A DNA stretch of 15,653 bases. Source: VBAS01 sp035764525 (GTDB lineage: Bacteria > Bacteroidota > Bacteroidia > Chitinophagales > Chitinophagaceae). Below the pieces are notes generated by a model, which did no database searches, was not told the DNA's origin, and was given only the letters and a program-made list of their open reading frames with translations. How positions within the stretch are numbered: position 1 is the stretch's first letter; every line of letters starts with the position of its first letter. Positions 6,279-13,601 of the stretch are shown piece by piece. The stretch is taken from positions 1 through 15,653 of the forward strand of contig DASTZB010000256.1 in NCBI GenBank assembly GCA_035764525.1, in the 5' to 3' direction. Position numbers and translations under genes: made by a program.

Positions 6279-7201
6279 TTTCCTTTTCCAAAATATTTAA
6301 GTTCACGAACTTCTTTTTCATTGAGGAAACGCCATTTGCCTCTTTCAATATTTTTTTTGGTCAAACCAGCAAACATCACACGATCAAGATTTTTTACATC
6401 ATAACCAAGATGTTCAAAAATGCGGCGAACAATTCGGTTGCGACCACTGTGTATTTCCACACCAAGCTGTGTTCTGTCTTTTGTATCTGCGTAGGCAAGT
6501 TTATCAACTGAAGCAGGGCCATCTTCCAACACAACTCCTTTTAATATTTGATCGAAATCTTTTTTATCAAGCGGTTTATCAAGAGTAACGGCGTATATCT
6601 TTTTTATTTCATTGCTTGGATGAGTAAGTTTTTGGGAAAGCTCTCCGTCGTTGGTAAGCAATAAAAGTCCGGAAGTATTTCTGTCTAATCTTCCAACTGG
6701 ATAAACTCTTTCATCTGTTGCACGGCGGATAAGGTCAAGCACTGTCTTTCTTCCCTGCGGATCATCTGTTGTTGTAATAAAATCTTTTGGTTTATTAAGT
6801 AAGATGTAAACAAGATTTTTTGACAGGAATATTTTTTTGCCATTCACAACTACTTCATCTTTTGGTGAAATTTTATGCCCCGGTTCTGTAACTATTTTTC
6901 CATTCACTTTTACGATACCTTTTTTCACGATCTCAGCTGCTTCACGGCGGCCGCTAACACCTGCATGAGAAATATATTTATTTAAAGGCATGAGCTCAGT
7001 GGTCTGAGGCCTTGAGATAGAAGGCTGCGATTGTTTTTGTACTGGATTGGCCTGCTGAATTCTTATCTCTGCTCTTTTCTTGTCAAAGTATTCCTCCCTT
7101 TCTTTTTTTACTTTTTTCTTTTCCTGGCGAAATTGCTCTTTAATTGCAGCGTTACTTTTCTTTTTATAAAACTTATCGAAGGGGGATGCTTTCTTTTTCA
7201 T
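6275..7201 (-). CDS. S4-domain pseudouridine synthase, RsuA/RluB/RluF family
   Basis: This is a 308-residue rRNA pseudouridine synthase. Domains in order are a Lys/Gln-rich, probably disordered extension (1-70), an S4 RNA-binding domain beginning MPLNKYISHAGVSGRREAAE (71-90), and the catalytic domain. The latter contains VGRLDRNTSGLLLLTNDG with catalytic D173, and RNRIVRRIFEHLGYDV, the basic motif of the RsuA/RluB branch. Bacterial homologues modify the large-subunit (RluB, RluE, RluF) or small-subunit (RsuA) rRNA; the closing AGLTKKNIERGKWRFL is nearer RluB/RluF. The N-terminal extension is unlike the short E. coli forms. It is the first gene of a two-gene minus-strand operon, with a 4-base overlap with the RluA-type gene. 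A likely -7 promoter box lies at 7234-7241. Confidence 0.92.
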   Translation of the reverse strand: MKKKASPFDKFYKKKSNAAIKEQFRQEKKKVKKEREEYFDKKRAEIRIQQANPVQKQSQPSISRPQTTELMPLNKYISHAGVSGRREAAEIVKKGIVKVNGKIVTEPGHKISPKDEVVVNGKKIFLSKNLVYILLNKPKDFITTTDDPQGRKTVLDLIRRATDERVYPVGRLDRNTSGLLLLTNDGELSQKLTHPSNEIKKIYAVTLDKPLDKKDFDQILKGVVLEDGPASVDKLAYADTKDRTQLGVEIHSGRNRIVRRIFEHLGYDVKNLDRVMFAGLTKKNIERGKWRFLNEKEVRELKYFGKGK

Positions 7202-7233
7202 GTGAAGATTTTACTGTTTTACAACAGGAGGCG

Positions 7234-7241
7234 CAAAGATA
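7234..7241 (-). promoter_or_regulatory. Probable -7 promoter box (TATCTTTG) for the pseudouridine synthase operon
   Basis: Read on the minus strand the sequence is TATCTTTG, an exact match to the Bacteroidota -7 consensus TAnnTTTG. It lies 32 bases before the ATG at 7201, giving a short leader. No good TTTG -33 box is seen about 20 bases further upstream. The 10-base context TTATCTTTGC is identical to that in front of rlmN. Confidence 0.5.
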
Positions 7242-7264
7242 AGAAATATGAGGCCTTTAGTTAA

Positions 7265-7300
7265 TTAAAAATAAAAGCCCTTCCTTTTTATGGAAGGGCT
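7265..7300 (-). terminator. Rho-independent terminator of the Spy-like gene
   Basis: The repeat AGCCCTTCC (7276-7284) pairs with 7292-7300 around a 7-base loop. On the minus strand the 9-bp stem is followed by TTTTATTTTTAA, a proper U-tract; on the plus strand no T-run follows. It begins 16 bases after the stop of the minus-strand Spy-like gene and isolates it from the pseudouridine synthase promoter downstream. Confidence 0.85.
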
Positions 7301-7316
7301 CATTAATCAAGTATTT

Positions 7317-7934
7317 TTATGAAAGAACTCGTCTTTTGCGTTGCATAGTTTTTCGCATTTCCTGCATTTTTTTCATTTGTTCTTCATTCAAAATTGATTT
7401 CATGTTTTCATTTCTCTTTTGCATTAATACTTTCATCTCTTCTCTTTTTTTCATCATATCCAGCGATTGATTTTCACGGATCGTTTTCATTTTTTCCAAT
7501 GTTTCGCTGCGTTGTTTTTTTATTTTTTCTACCTGGTCATTGTTAAGATCAAGCCGAAGTTTCATTTTTTCCATTCTTGCATTGGCGTCGATCTCGGCCA
7601 TTTTTTTACGCTCCACCTTAAATTTTTCAATCTGTTCTTTTTGCTCCTTGCTTAATAAAGCACTCATGTTTTCGCGATGCTTTTTATTAAGTTCCATCAT
7701 CTGGTTCTTCCAATCTTTTACCAGTATGTCGTCTTTTTTTCTAAGCTCGTCCATTTTTTTTCTGTAATCCTCATTCAATGCTTTGGCTTTTTGCTTTTGC
7801 TCATCAGAAAGCTTAAGTTTTTCAGTCATCATTTTGTCTCGGTAAATCTTTTGATGTTGCGGGATTCTTTCTTTTTGTGCCTGGGCAGCAACGATCGTTA
7901 TCAATGCAAGCATCAATACAATTATTTTTTTCAT
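7317..7934 (-). CDS. Spy/CpxP-like periplasmic coiled-coil protein with two tandem modules
   Basis: This is a 205-residue exported protein. The signal peptide MKKIIVLMLALITIVAAQAQ is cleaved near residue 20, and the rest is almost wholly charged helix (Lys, Glu, Met; about 10% Met, no Cys). Four LTxxQ-like motifs typical of Spy/CpxP proteins occur: LSDEQ (42-46), LSKEQ (94-98), LNNDQ (130-134) and LNEEQ (182-186). The first pair and the second pair are each exactly 52 residues apart, which points to a duplicated Spy-like unit. Spy and CpxP are periplasmic stress chaperones or modulators; a chaperone role here is an inference. I chose ATG 7934 because it opens the signal peptide directly; upstream in-frame codons to 7988 would add a non-signal stretch. 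A promoter lies at 7986-8017 and a terminator at 7265-7300, so it looks like a single-gene unit. Confidence 0.8.
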   Translation of the reverse strand: MKKIIVLMLALITIVAAQAQKERIPQHQKIYRDKMMTEKLKLSDEQKQKAKALNEDYRKKMDELRKKDDILVKDWKNQMMELNKKHRENMSALLSKEQKEQIEKFKVERKKMAEIDANARMEKMKLRLDLNNDQVEKIKKQRSETLEKMKTIRENQSLDMMKKREEMKVLMQKRNENMKSILNEEQMKKMQEMRKTMQRKRRVLS

Positions 7935-7985
7935 GGTTTTATTTTTAGTTCGTATACAGACTAAAACAAAAATGCGAAGTTTAAT

Positions 7986-8017
7986 CAAATCTATGAAATT
8001 CTTCGTAGAAGGCCAAA
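7986..8017 (-). promoter_or_regulatory. Promoter of the Spy-like gene: TTTG -33 and TAGATTTG -7 boxes
   Basis: On the minus strand, TTTG (8014-8017) is followed after 20 bases by TAGATTTG (7986-7993). Both boxes and the spacing fit the Bacteroidota housekeeping promoter consensus (TTTG, then TAnnTTTG). The predicted leader is roughly 45 bases, ending at the ATG at 7934. It lies in the short gap between rlmN and this gene, so the gene can be transcribed independently of rlmN. Confidence 0.65.
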
Positions 8018-8032
8018 AACCCTGATCAAAGG

Positions 8033-9079
8033 TTAATTCTTATTGGCTAATTGTCCACAGGCGGCATCGATATCCTTACCGCGGCTTTTGCGAAGTCTTG
8101 CATTTACTTTATGCTTTTCCAAATAATTCATGAAAGCCTCAACCGTTTTTTCGTCGGGCTTTTCAAATTTGGCAAAGTCAATTGGGTTGTATTCTATAAT
8201 ATTAATAAGATCAGCCGGCACCTGGCGATAGATCTTTATCAGGTCATCGGCATCTTTGAGTGAGTCATTAAAATTCTTGAAAAGGATATATTCAAATGTG
8301 ATCTCATTTTTTGTTTCCCTGTAAAAATAATTTAGAGCATCCACCAGTGATTTGATATTGTTACTATCATTGATCGGCATTATCTGGTGGCGCTTGGCGT
8401 CCGTAGCTGCGTGCAGTGAAAGCGCCAGTTTGAATTTTACTTTATTATCACCCAATTGTTTTATTTGTTTGGCAACGCCGGCTGTTGAAACTGTAATTCT
8501 TCTTGGGCTCATCGCCAATCCATCAGGTGAAGTAATTCTTTCTATTGCTCTTAAAACGTTTTTATAATTCAATAATGGCTCGCCCATTCCCATGAAAACA
8601 ATATTGGTGAGCTTGTGTCCGTAGATCTTTTCGCATTGTTGATTGATAAGTACTACTTCATCATAGATCTCATCGAAGGTCAGGTTGCGTTTTTTATCAA
8701 TATAACCAGTAGCACAAAACTTACAACTGAGGGAACAACCAATTTGAGACGATACACAAGCTGTGGCTCTCTTTTCTGTTGGTATCAACACACCTTCTAC
8801 TAAATGACCATCATGTGTTTTAAAGCTTGACTTTACTGTACCATCAGCCGAGTATTGTGTAGCGTTTATGGTTAACGCAGGCAGTGTAAAATTTTCTCCG
8901 AGAGTTTGGCGAAGGTCTTTGCTAAGATTTGTCATGTCAGCAAAACTGTGGGCATGCTTTTGCCAAAGCCATTCATACACCTGTTTTGTACGAAATTTCT
9001 TTTCTCCAAGTCTTTCAAAATATTCTTCTAATTCCTGTAAACTTAAATGCCTGATATTTTTTAGTTCTGTTTTCAACAT
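8033..9079 (-). CDS. rlmN: 23S rRNA (adenine2503-C2)-methyltransferase / dual-specificity RlmN
   Basis: This is a 348-residue radical-SAM methyltransferase that methylates C2 of A2503 in 23S rRNA and, in E. coli, A37 of some tRNAs. The 4Fe-4S motif is C115-SLS-C119-KF-C122. The two mechanistic cysteines are also present: C108 in ATACVSSQIGC and C341 in DIDAACGQL, so it is not an inactive form. Other hallmarks are VFMGMGEPLLNY, SPRRITVSTAGV, LALSLHAATDAKR and FEYILFKNFNDS. The absence of resistance-gene context favours housekeeping RlmN over Cfr. I chose ATG 9079 because LKTELKNIRHLSLQELEEYF is the normal family beginning; an in-frame ATG at 9154 would add 25 unrelated residues (starting MPAKEHKSS). 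A TATCTTTG box ends only 4 bases before ATG 9079. Confidence 0.95.
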   Translation of the reverse strand: MLKTELKNIRHLSLQELEEYFERLGEKKFRTKQVYEWLWQKHAHSFADMTNLSKDLRQTLGENFTLPALTINATQYSADGTVKSSFKTHDGHLVEGVLIPTEKRATACVSSQIGCSLSCKFCATGYIDKKRNLTFDEIYDEVVLINQQCEKIYGHKLTNIVFMGMGEPLLNYKNVLRAIERITSPDGLAMSPRRITVSTAGVAKQIKQLGDNKVKFKLALSLHAATDAKRHQIMPINDSNNIKSLVDALNYFYRETKNEITFEYILFKNFNDSLKDADDLIKIYRQVPADLINIIEYNPIDFAKFEKPDEKTVEAFMNYLEKHKVNARLRKSRGKDIDAACGQLANKN

Positions 9080-9083
9080 GCTG

Positions 9084-9091
9084 CAAAGATA
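9084..9091 (-). promoter_or_regulatory. -7 promoter box (TATCTTTG) directly before rlmN
   Basis: The minus strand reads TATCTTTG, then CAGC, then the ATG at 9079. The box is an exact TAnnTTTG match and shares TTATCTTTGC with the box at 7234-7241. Transcription from it would begin at or within a base or two of the start codon, implying a leaderless or nearly leaderless mRNA. No good TTTG -33 element is seen upstream. Confidence 0.5.
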
Positions 9092-9115
9092 ACCATCGAT
9101 GAATGGATTAGCGGA

Positions 9116-9147
9116 TTTCGCTGATAAGCTGCTTTTGTGTTCCTTTG
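9116..9147 (+). promoter_or_regulatory. Possible weak promoter for the thiolase gene
   Basis: TTTC (9116-9119), 20 bases, then TTCCTTTG (9140-9147): each box has one mismatch to TTTG / TAnnTTTG and the spacing is right. It lies in the divergent region between rlmN and the thiolase gene and would give a leader of about 80 bases. The match is weak and could be chance. Confidence 0.25.
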
Positions 9148-9233
9148 CAGGCACTTATAGCTGCGTAGCGATGAGGAAGATGAATGGAGCGTCGCAACTT
9201 CAGCCCAATAGTAATTCAAAAGCTTAGTACACA

Positions 9234-10427
9234 ATGAAAGATGTTTTTATTATAGATGCGATCCGAACACCAATAGGAAAATACGGCGGGGCCTTATCAA
9301 CTGTAAGACCAGATGATCTGCTGGCGATCGTTATTCATGCGTTGATGCAAAGAAATAATTCTATAGACATGAATGAAGTTGAAGAAGTGATAGCAGGAGC
9401 TGCCAACCAGGCCGGCGAAGATAATCGCAACGTGGCAAGAATGGCTGCGCTGCTTGCCGGTTTGCCCGTGAGTGTTGGTGGCGTTACGGTGAATCGTTTG
9501 TGTGCATCTGGTATGCAAAGTGTAATGGATGCTGCAAGAGCGATAATGTGTGGTGATGGTGAAATTTATTTTGCCGGCGGAGTTGAGAGTATGACAAGAG
9601 CTCCGTTTGTTGTTGGAAAATCAAATGAGGCATGGAACCGAAAAGCAGAAATGTTTGATACAACAATGGGTTGGCGGTTTATTAATGAAAAGCTTGCGGC
9701 TATGTATTATCCATTCACCATGGGTGAAACAGCTGAGAATGTAGCGCAGCAATGGAATATTTCAAGGGAAGAACAGGATGCATTTGCTTTTCAATCGCAG
9801 GAAAAATATTTTGCGACAAAAGAAGCCGGTAAATTCAATAATGAAATCGCTGCAGTTGAAATACATAATAAAGGATTGATAAATTGGGTCATCGTTGATG
9901 AACATCCAAGAAAAACATCCCTGGAAAAACTGGCTTTATTGAAACCTGCATTTATTGAAAATGGAACTGTAACAGCGGGAAATTCATCGGGCATTAATGA
10001 TGGGGCTGCTTGTTTATTGCTTGCAAGTGAAGAGGCGGTAAAAAAATATTCATTAACACCGTTTGCAAAAATTGTTTCAATGGCATCGGCAGGTGTTGAT
10101 CCTGCAATTATGGGAATTGGCCCGGTACCGGCAACTCAAAAAGCATTGCAAAGAGCGGGATTGAAAATTGAAGACATTGGATTGGTTGAATTGAATGAAG
10201 CATTTGCTTCACAAAGCATTGCTTGTATAAAAGAACTAAATTTGGATCCTTCTATGGTAAATGTAAATGGAGGCGCAATTGCCCTGGGCCATCCGCTTGG
10301 TTGCAGCGGCGCAAGAATATCCACTACATTATTATACGAAATGAAAAATCAAAATATAAAATATGGACTGGCTACAATGTGTGTAGGAGTTGGACAGGGA
10401 ACGACTATTATTTATCAATCGTGTTAA
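9234..10427 (+). CDS. Thiolase, 3-oxoadipyl-CoA/acetyl-CoA C-acyltransferase type (PcaF/PaaJ-like)
   Basis: This is a 397-residue thiolase of full family length, catalysing CoA-dependent cleavage (or the reverse condensation) of 3-oxoacyl-CoA. Catalytic residues are the acyl-accepting C90 in NRLCASGMQS, H353 in GGAIALGHPLGCSGAR, and C383 in CVGVGQG. Stretches such as GGALSTVRPDDL, NQAGEDNRNVARMAALLAGLP, VESMTRAPFVVGK, DTTMGWRFIN and VTAGNSSGINDGAA are very close to PcaF/PaaJ 3-oxoadipyl-CoA thiolases. No other aromatic-degradation gene is nearby, so it may instead serve fatty-acid or amino-acid catabolism; substrate is left open. It is alone in its unit: divergent from rlmN, with 96 bases before susC. 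A weak promoter is possible at 9116-9147. Confidence 0.92.
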   Translation: MKDVFIIDAIRTPIGKYGGALSTVRPDDLLAIVIHALMQRNNSIDMNEVEEVIAGAANQAGEDNRNVARMAALLAGLPVSVGGVTVNRLCASGMQSVMDAARAIMCGDGEIYFAGGVESMTRAPFVVGKSNEAWNRKAEMFDTTMGWRFINEKLAAMYYPFTMGETAENVAQQWNISREEQDAFAFQSQEKYFATKEAGKFNNEIAAVEIHNKGLINWVIVDEHPRKTSLEKLALLKPAFIENGTVTAGNSSGINDGAACLLLASEEAVKKYSLTPFAKIVSMASAGVDPAIMGIGPVPATQKALQRAGLKIEDIGLVELNEAFASQSIACIKELNLDPSMVNVNGGAIALGHPLGCSGARISTTLLYEMKNQNIKYGLATMCVGVGQGTTIIYQSC

Positions 10428-10523
10428 CTTTAAATGCTAAATTTATAAGATTAAAAAGCAGCAATAATAGGATTTCAGTTGCCCTTTTATGTTAGGTATT
10501 TTTTTATCACCAAATTAAGCGAA

Positions 10524-13500
10524 ATGAGAAAATTGTTATTTTTTTTTGTGATCCAGTTATTCCTTCTAACAGGACTCTGGTCACAGGACAGAACAATTAC
10601 AGGCAGAGTAACAGATTCAAGCGGTGCAGCAGTTGCAAATGCATCTGTCCTAATTAAAGATTCGAAGATCGGGGTGGTTACAAAGGCTGACGGTTCTTTC
10701 TCTCTGAGAGTGCCATCTAATGCAAAACTAATTGAAATCAGCTCCGTTGGCTTTGAAACTCAAACTGTTGATTTATCTGAATCGGTCTCAACTTACCTGG
10801 TTACTTTAAAGTCACAGGCTGCTGTGCTTGATGCCTTGGTTTTAACCGGGTATTCCAGGGTCAGACGTTCACAGTTTTCGGGTGCATCAACAAAAGTTTC
10901 GCAGGATAAATTGAACTATGTTCCTAATGCTTCATTTGACCAGATATTACAAGGCAAAGCTCCTGGTTTGTTGGTAACTGCCGGTAGCGGGCAGCCCGGC
11001 GCAAGCGCCAGAGTTCAGATAAGAGGTGCCAGTTCTATTACTGGGGGGAATGCTCCCTTATTTATATTAGATGGAATGCCAATCGAAAATGGTGTATTTC
11101 AATCATTGAACCCAAATGATTTTGAAAGTGTGGATGTGCTAAGGGATGCTGTATCTACGGCTCAATATGGAAATCGTGGTTCCAACGGGGTTATAGTAAT
11201 TACTACTAAAAAAGGTCGGGCCGATAAGATGAGCGTTACTTATACAGGTCAATACGGAATTACTCAGCCCGGTGAGCAAAAATTCGATATGATGAATTCA
11301 TCTGAGCTTTTGAGTTTTCAGGAACTGCTCGGAAAGAGTATAAATAATAACCTTCCCGGCTGGTTTTATTCTCGTAATAATCCGGCAAATGCATCACTTC
11401 CGCCAGCCACCTTAACCCAATATGATTTTAAATTGGATAGCCTTAGAGCTATTAATACTAACTGGAATGATATTTTCCAGGAGGATGGAAAATTTCAGAG
11501 CCATGATTTAAACTTATCAGGAGGTTCTGGTACTACCCGCTATTTTATTTCCGGTGGCTATTACGACGAAGATGGGATCGGCTTAAGATCGGATTTAAAA
11601 AGATATACAGTAAGAGCTAATATTGACAGCAAGACAGATAAGCTTACTTTATCTTTCGGAGCAAGTGGAGGATATACGAAGAGGAATTTTATAGAATCTG
11701 AAAATGGTGTGGCCCTGGCCAACCCATTTGCAGCTACATACCTGGCTCTGCCTTACCAAAAACTCTTCAGGGAAAGTGATGGCAAACCCGATGTTGGTGC
11801 GGGTAAGGTCGGACCCAATGCATATGACAGAATTTTTACAACCACAAGTTTCAACGACCAGGTGAAGGTGATGAGTAACCTGAGTGCGAATTATGATATT
11901 ACCAATAACTTTTATGTTGGTGGTTTTGGGGGCGTTGATTTTAGACATACGGTTTCAGAAAGATCGGTCTATCCCAATACTTATGCATCCAATAATGCCG
12001 GATTTCCTACTGGCCCACCATCAGGCTCTACAGTTGGAGGTGGAAATTATGGTAATGGGTACACACAGTTTCTGCAATATATAGTTAGAGGTATTGGAGG
12101 ATTTAAAAAAGTTTTTGATAAAATACACGATGTCGATCTTCAGCTAATCACAGAATATACTCGTGAAAAGGAACAGTCTTTTGGGTATACAGGATATGGT
12201 ATCAATCCGAAATTGCTTAATACGCCAGTGGGCATTACTCCCGGTACTACTGGAAACGCACTAATACCTGCAGTTACTGGTGGTAAAACTGGCAGGTCTT
12301 TGTATGCGGGTATGTTATTGGCAAAATATACTCTCAAAAATAAATATACACTAAATGGATCATTGAGAAGAGACGCCTCTTCCCAATTACCTGAAGACAA
12401 CAGATGGGAAACTTTTTATGCAGCAGGTGTGACCTGGGATGTTTTGAAAGAGGAGTTTACGGAAAATTGGGACTGGCTCAATGAATTGAGATTAAGAGTG
12501 TCTTATGGCAAATCGGCCAATGCAGATGGATTTAGTTTTGGCAATTTTGGTTACTTAGCAAGTTATGGCAGCGGCACGTATGCAGGTCAGCAAACTATAG
12601 TTCCCGACAATGCCGGGAATCCAAATGTGAATTGGGAAAAGATCTATACATTCAATTTAGGAATTGATTTTGGATTATTAAAGCGAAGAATTACAGGTTC
12701 AATAGATGCTTACGATAAAACATTGACCGATGGAATTATTACACAAACTTTACCGGCTGAATCTGGATTTTTTTCTCAACCCGTGAATGCTGCTAAAGTT
12801 CAAAATAGAGGAGTAGAGCTTGCTGTTAATGGTGAAATTGTGCGTACAAAAGATATTAGTTGGTCAGTCGGGGGAAATATAGCTTATAATGATAATGAAA
12901 TCAAAAGCCTTGGCCAGGTAAATGAATTTGAGCAAGGCACTGAAATTGTAAGAGTGGGTTTGCCTATCGGTAGCCATTACATAGTAAAATGGGGGGGTGT
13001 GGATGCGGCTACAGGAGCACCACTATACTATACAAAAGATGGAGTACTTACGAATGTGTACAGCGATGATAACAGGGTAGCTGATTTCGGAACTTATAAT
13101 GCTCCATGGATCGGGGGTTACAATACTACAGTGCGTTTATATGGTTTTACCGTAGAAGCATTTTTTACATTCCAGGATGGCTTTTCAAGATTCAATAACC
13201 AGGATTTCTTTCAATTAAATCATGCTTTTGCTCTACAAGGATTTAACTTAAGAAAGGAAATGCTTACAATGTGGCAGAAGCCGGGCCAGGTTACTAATAT
13301 TCAGTCACCAATTTATCAGCGTCAATTCAGTTCAAAAGATATACAAGATGCTTCTTTTACAAGATTCAGAACACTCACTGTTTCCTATAATCTGCCCAAA
13401 AATATTTTGAATAAAACAAAAGTTTTGTCAGCAGCGAGGATATATGTACAGGGGCAGAATTTATATACCTGGACAAATTGGGTGGGATTTGATCCTGAGG

Positions 13501-13577
13501 ATGATGATAATATCGCACAGTATGAATATCCTACACCGAGGACTTTCAATGCTGGTATCAGCGTTACATTTAAATAA
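10524..13577 (+). CDS. SusC/RagA-family TonB-linked outer-membrane transporter
   Basis: This is a 1017-residue outer-membrane channel that imports oligosaccharides or peptides captured by its SusD partner. In order: signal peptide MRKLLFFFVIQLFLLTGLWSQ (1-21), carboxypeptidase-regulatory-like domain (about 22-98, starting TITGRVTDSSGAAV), a TonB-box-like segment (ALVLTGYSR), plug domain (about 115-232) with QIRGASSITGGNAPLFILDG, and the SusC signature FESVDVLRDAVSTAQYGNRG followed by GVIVITTKKGR. A long beta-barrel then ends in TFNAGISVTFK. Length is normal for the family. I chose ATG 10524 because it opens the signal peptide; an upstream in-frame ATG at 10479 would bury it behind 15 residues. 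susD starts 24 bases after the stop. No clear promoter box is seen in 10428-10523. No substrate can be inferred, since no glycoside hydrolase or regulator is in view. Confidence 0.95.
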   Translation: MRKLLFFFVIQLFLLTGLWSQDRTITGRVTDSSGAAVANASVLIKDSKIGVVTKADGSFSLRVPSNAKLIEISSVGFETQTVDLSESVSTYLVTLKSQAAVLDALVLTGYSRVRRSQFSGASTKVSQDKLNYVPNASFDQILQGKAPGLLVTAGSGQPGASARVQIRGASSITGGNAPLFILDGMPIENGVFQSLNPNDFESVDVLRDAVSTAQYGNRGSNGVIVITTKKGRADKMSVTYTGQYGITQPGEQKFDMMNSSELLSFQELLGKSINNNLPGWFYSRNNPANASLPPATLTQYDFKLDSLRAINTNWNDIFQEDGKFQSHDLNLSGGSGTTRYFISGGYYDEDGIGLRSDLKRYTVRANIDSKTDKLTLSFGASGGYTKRNFIESENGVALANPFAATYLALPYQKLFRESDGKPDVGAGKVGPNAYDRIFTTTSFNDQVKVMSNLSANYDITNNFYVGGFGGVDFRHTVSERSVYPNTYASNNAGFPTGPPSGSTVGGGNYGNGYTQFLQYIVRGIGGFKKVFDKIHDVDLQLITEYTREKEQSFGYTGYGINPKLLNTPVGITPGTTGNALIPAVTGGKTGRSLYAGMLLAKYTLKNKYTLNGSLRRDASSQLPEDNRWETFYAAGVTWDVLKEEFTENWDWLNELRLRVSYGKSANADGFSFGNFGYLASYGSGTYAGQQTIVPDNAGNPNVNWEKIYTFNLGIDFGLLKRRITGSIDAYDKTLTDGIITQTLPAESGFFSQPVNAAKVQNRGVELAVNGEIVRTKDISWSVGGNIAYNDNEIKSLGQVNEFEQGTEIVRVGLPIGSHYIVKWGGVDAATGAPLYYTKDGVLTNVYSDDNRVADFGTYNAPWIGGYNTTVRLYGFTVEAFFTFQDGFSRFNNQDFFQLNHAFALQGFNLRKEMLTMWQKPGQVTNIQSPIYQRQFSSKDIQDASFTRFRTLTVSYNLPKNILNKTKVLSAARIYVQGQNLYTWTNWVGFDPEDDDNIAQYEYPTPRTFNAGISVTFK

Positions 13578-13601
13578 TCAGCGATCATTAAACGTATAAA
13601 T

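Noticed and set aside
7467..7964. Plus-strand open frames opposite the Spy-like gene (several, Phe/Leu/Ser-rich)
   Set aside because: They are antisense of Lys/Glu-rich codons; no start context, signal or family resemblance.
7935..7988. Upstream start for the Spy-like protein
   Set aside because: It would bury a textbook signal peptide behind 18 residues and overlap the A/T-rich leader downstream of a good promoter.
8021..8032. Possible terminator after rlmN around TGATCA followed by TTTTT on the minus strand
   Set aside because: Only about four pairs flank the palindrome, too weak to claim; the region is better explained by the Spy-like gene promoter.
9080..9154. N-terminal extension of RlmN from the ATG at 9154
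   Set aside because: The extra 25 residues do not resemble RlmN, and a promoter box lies inside them.
10428..10523. Promoter for susC (TATTTTTT or TAAATTTA boxes)
   Set aside because: Both miss the conserved G of TAnnTTTG and lack a -33 box at proper spacing.
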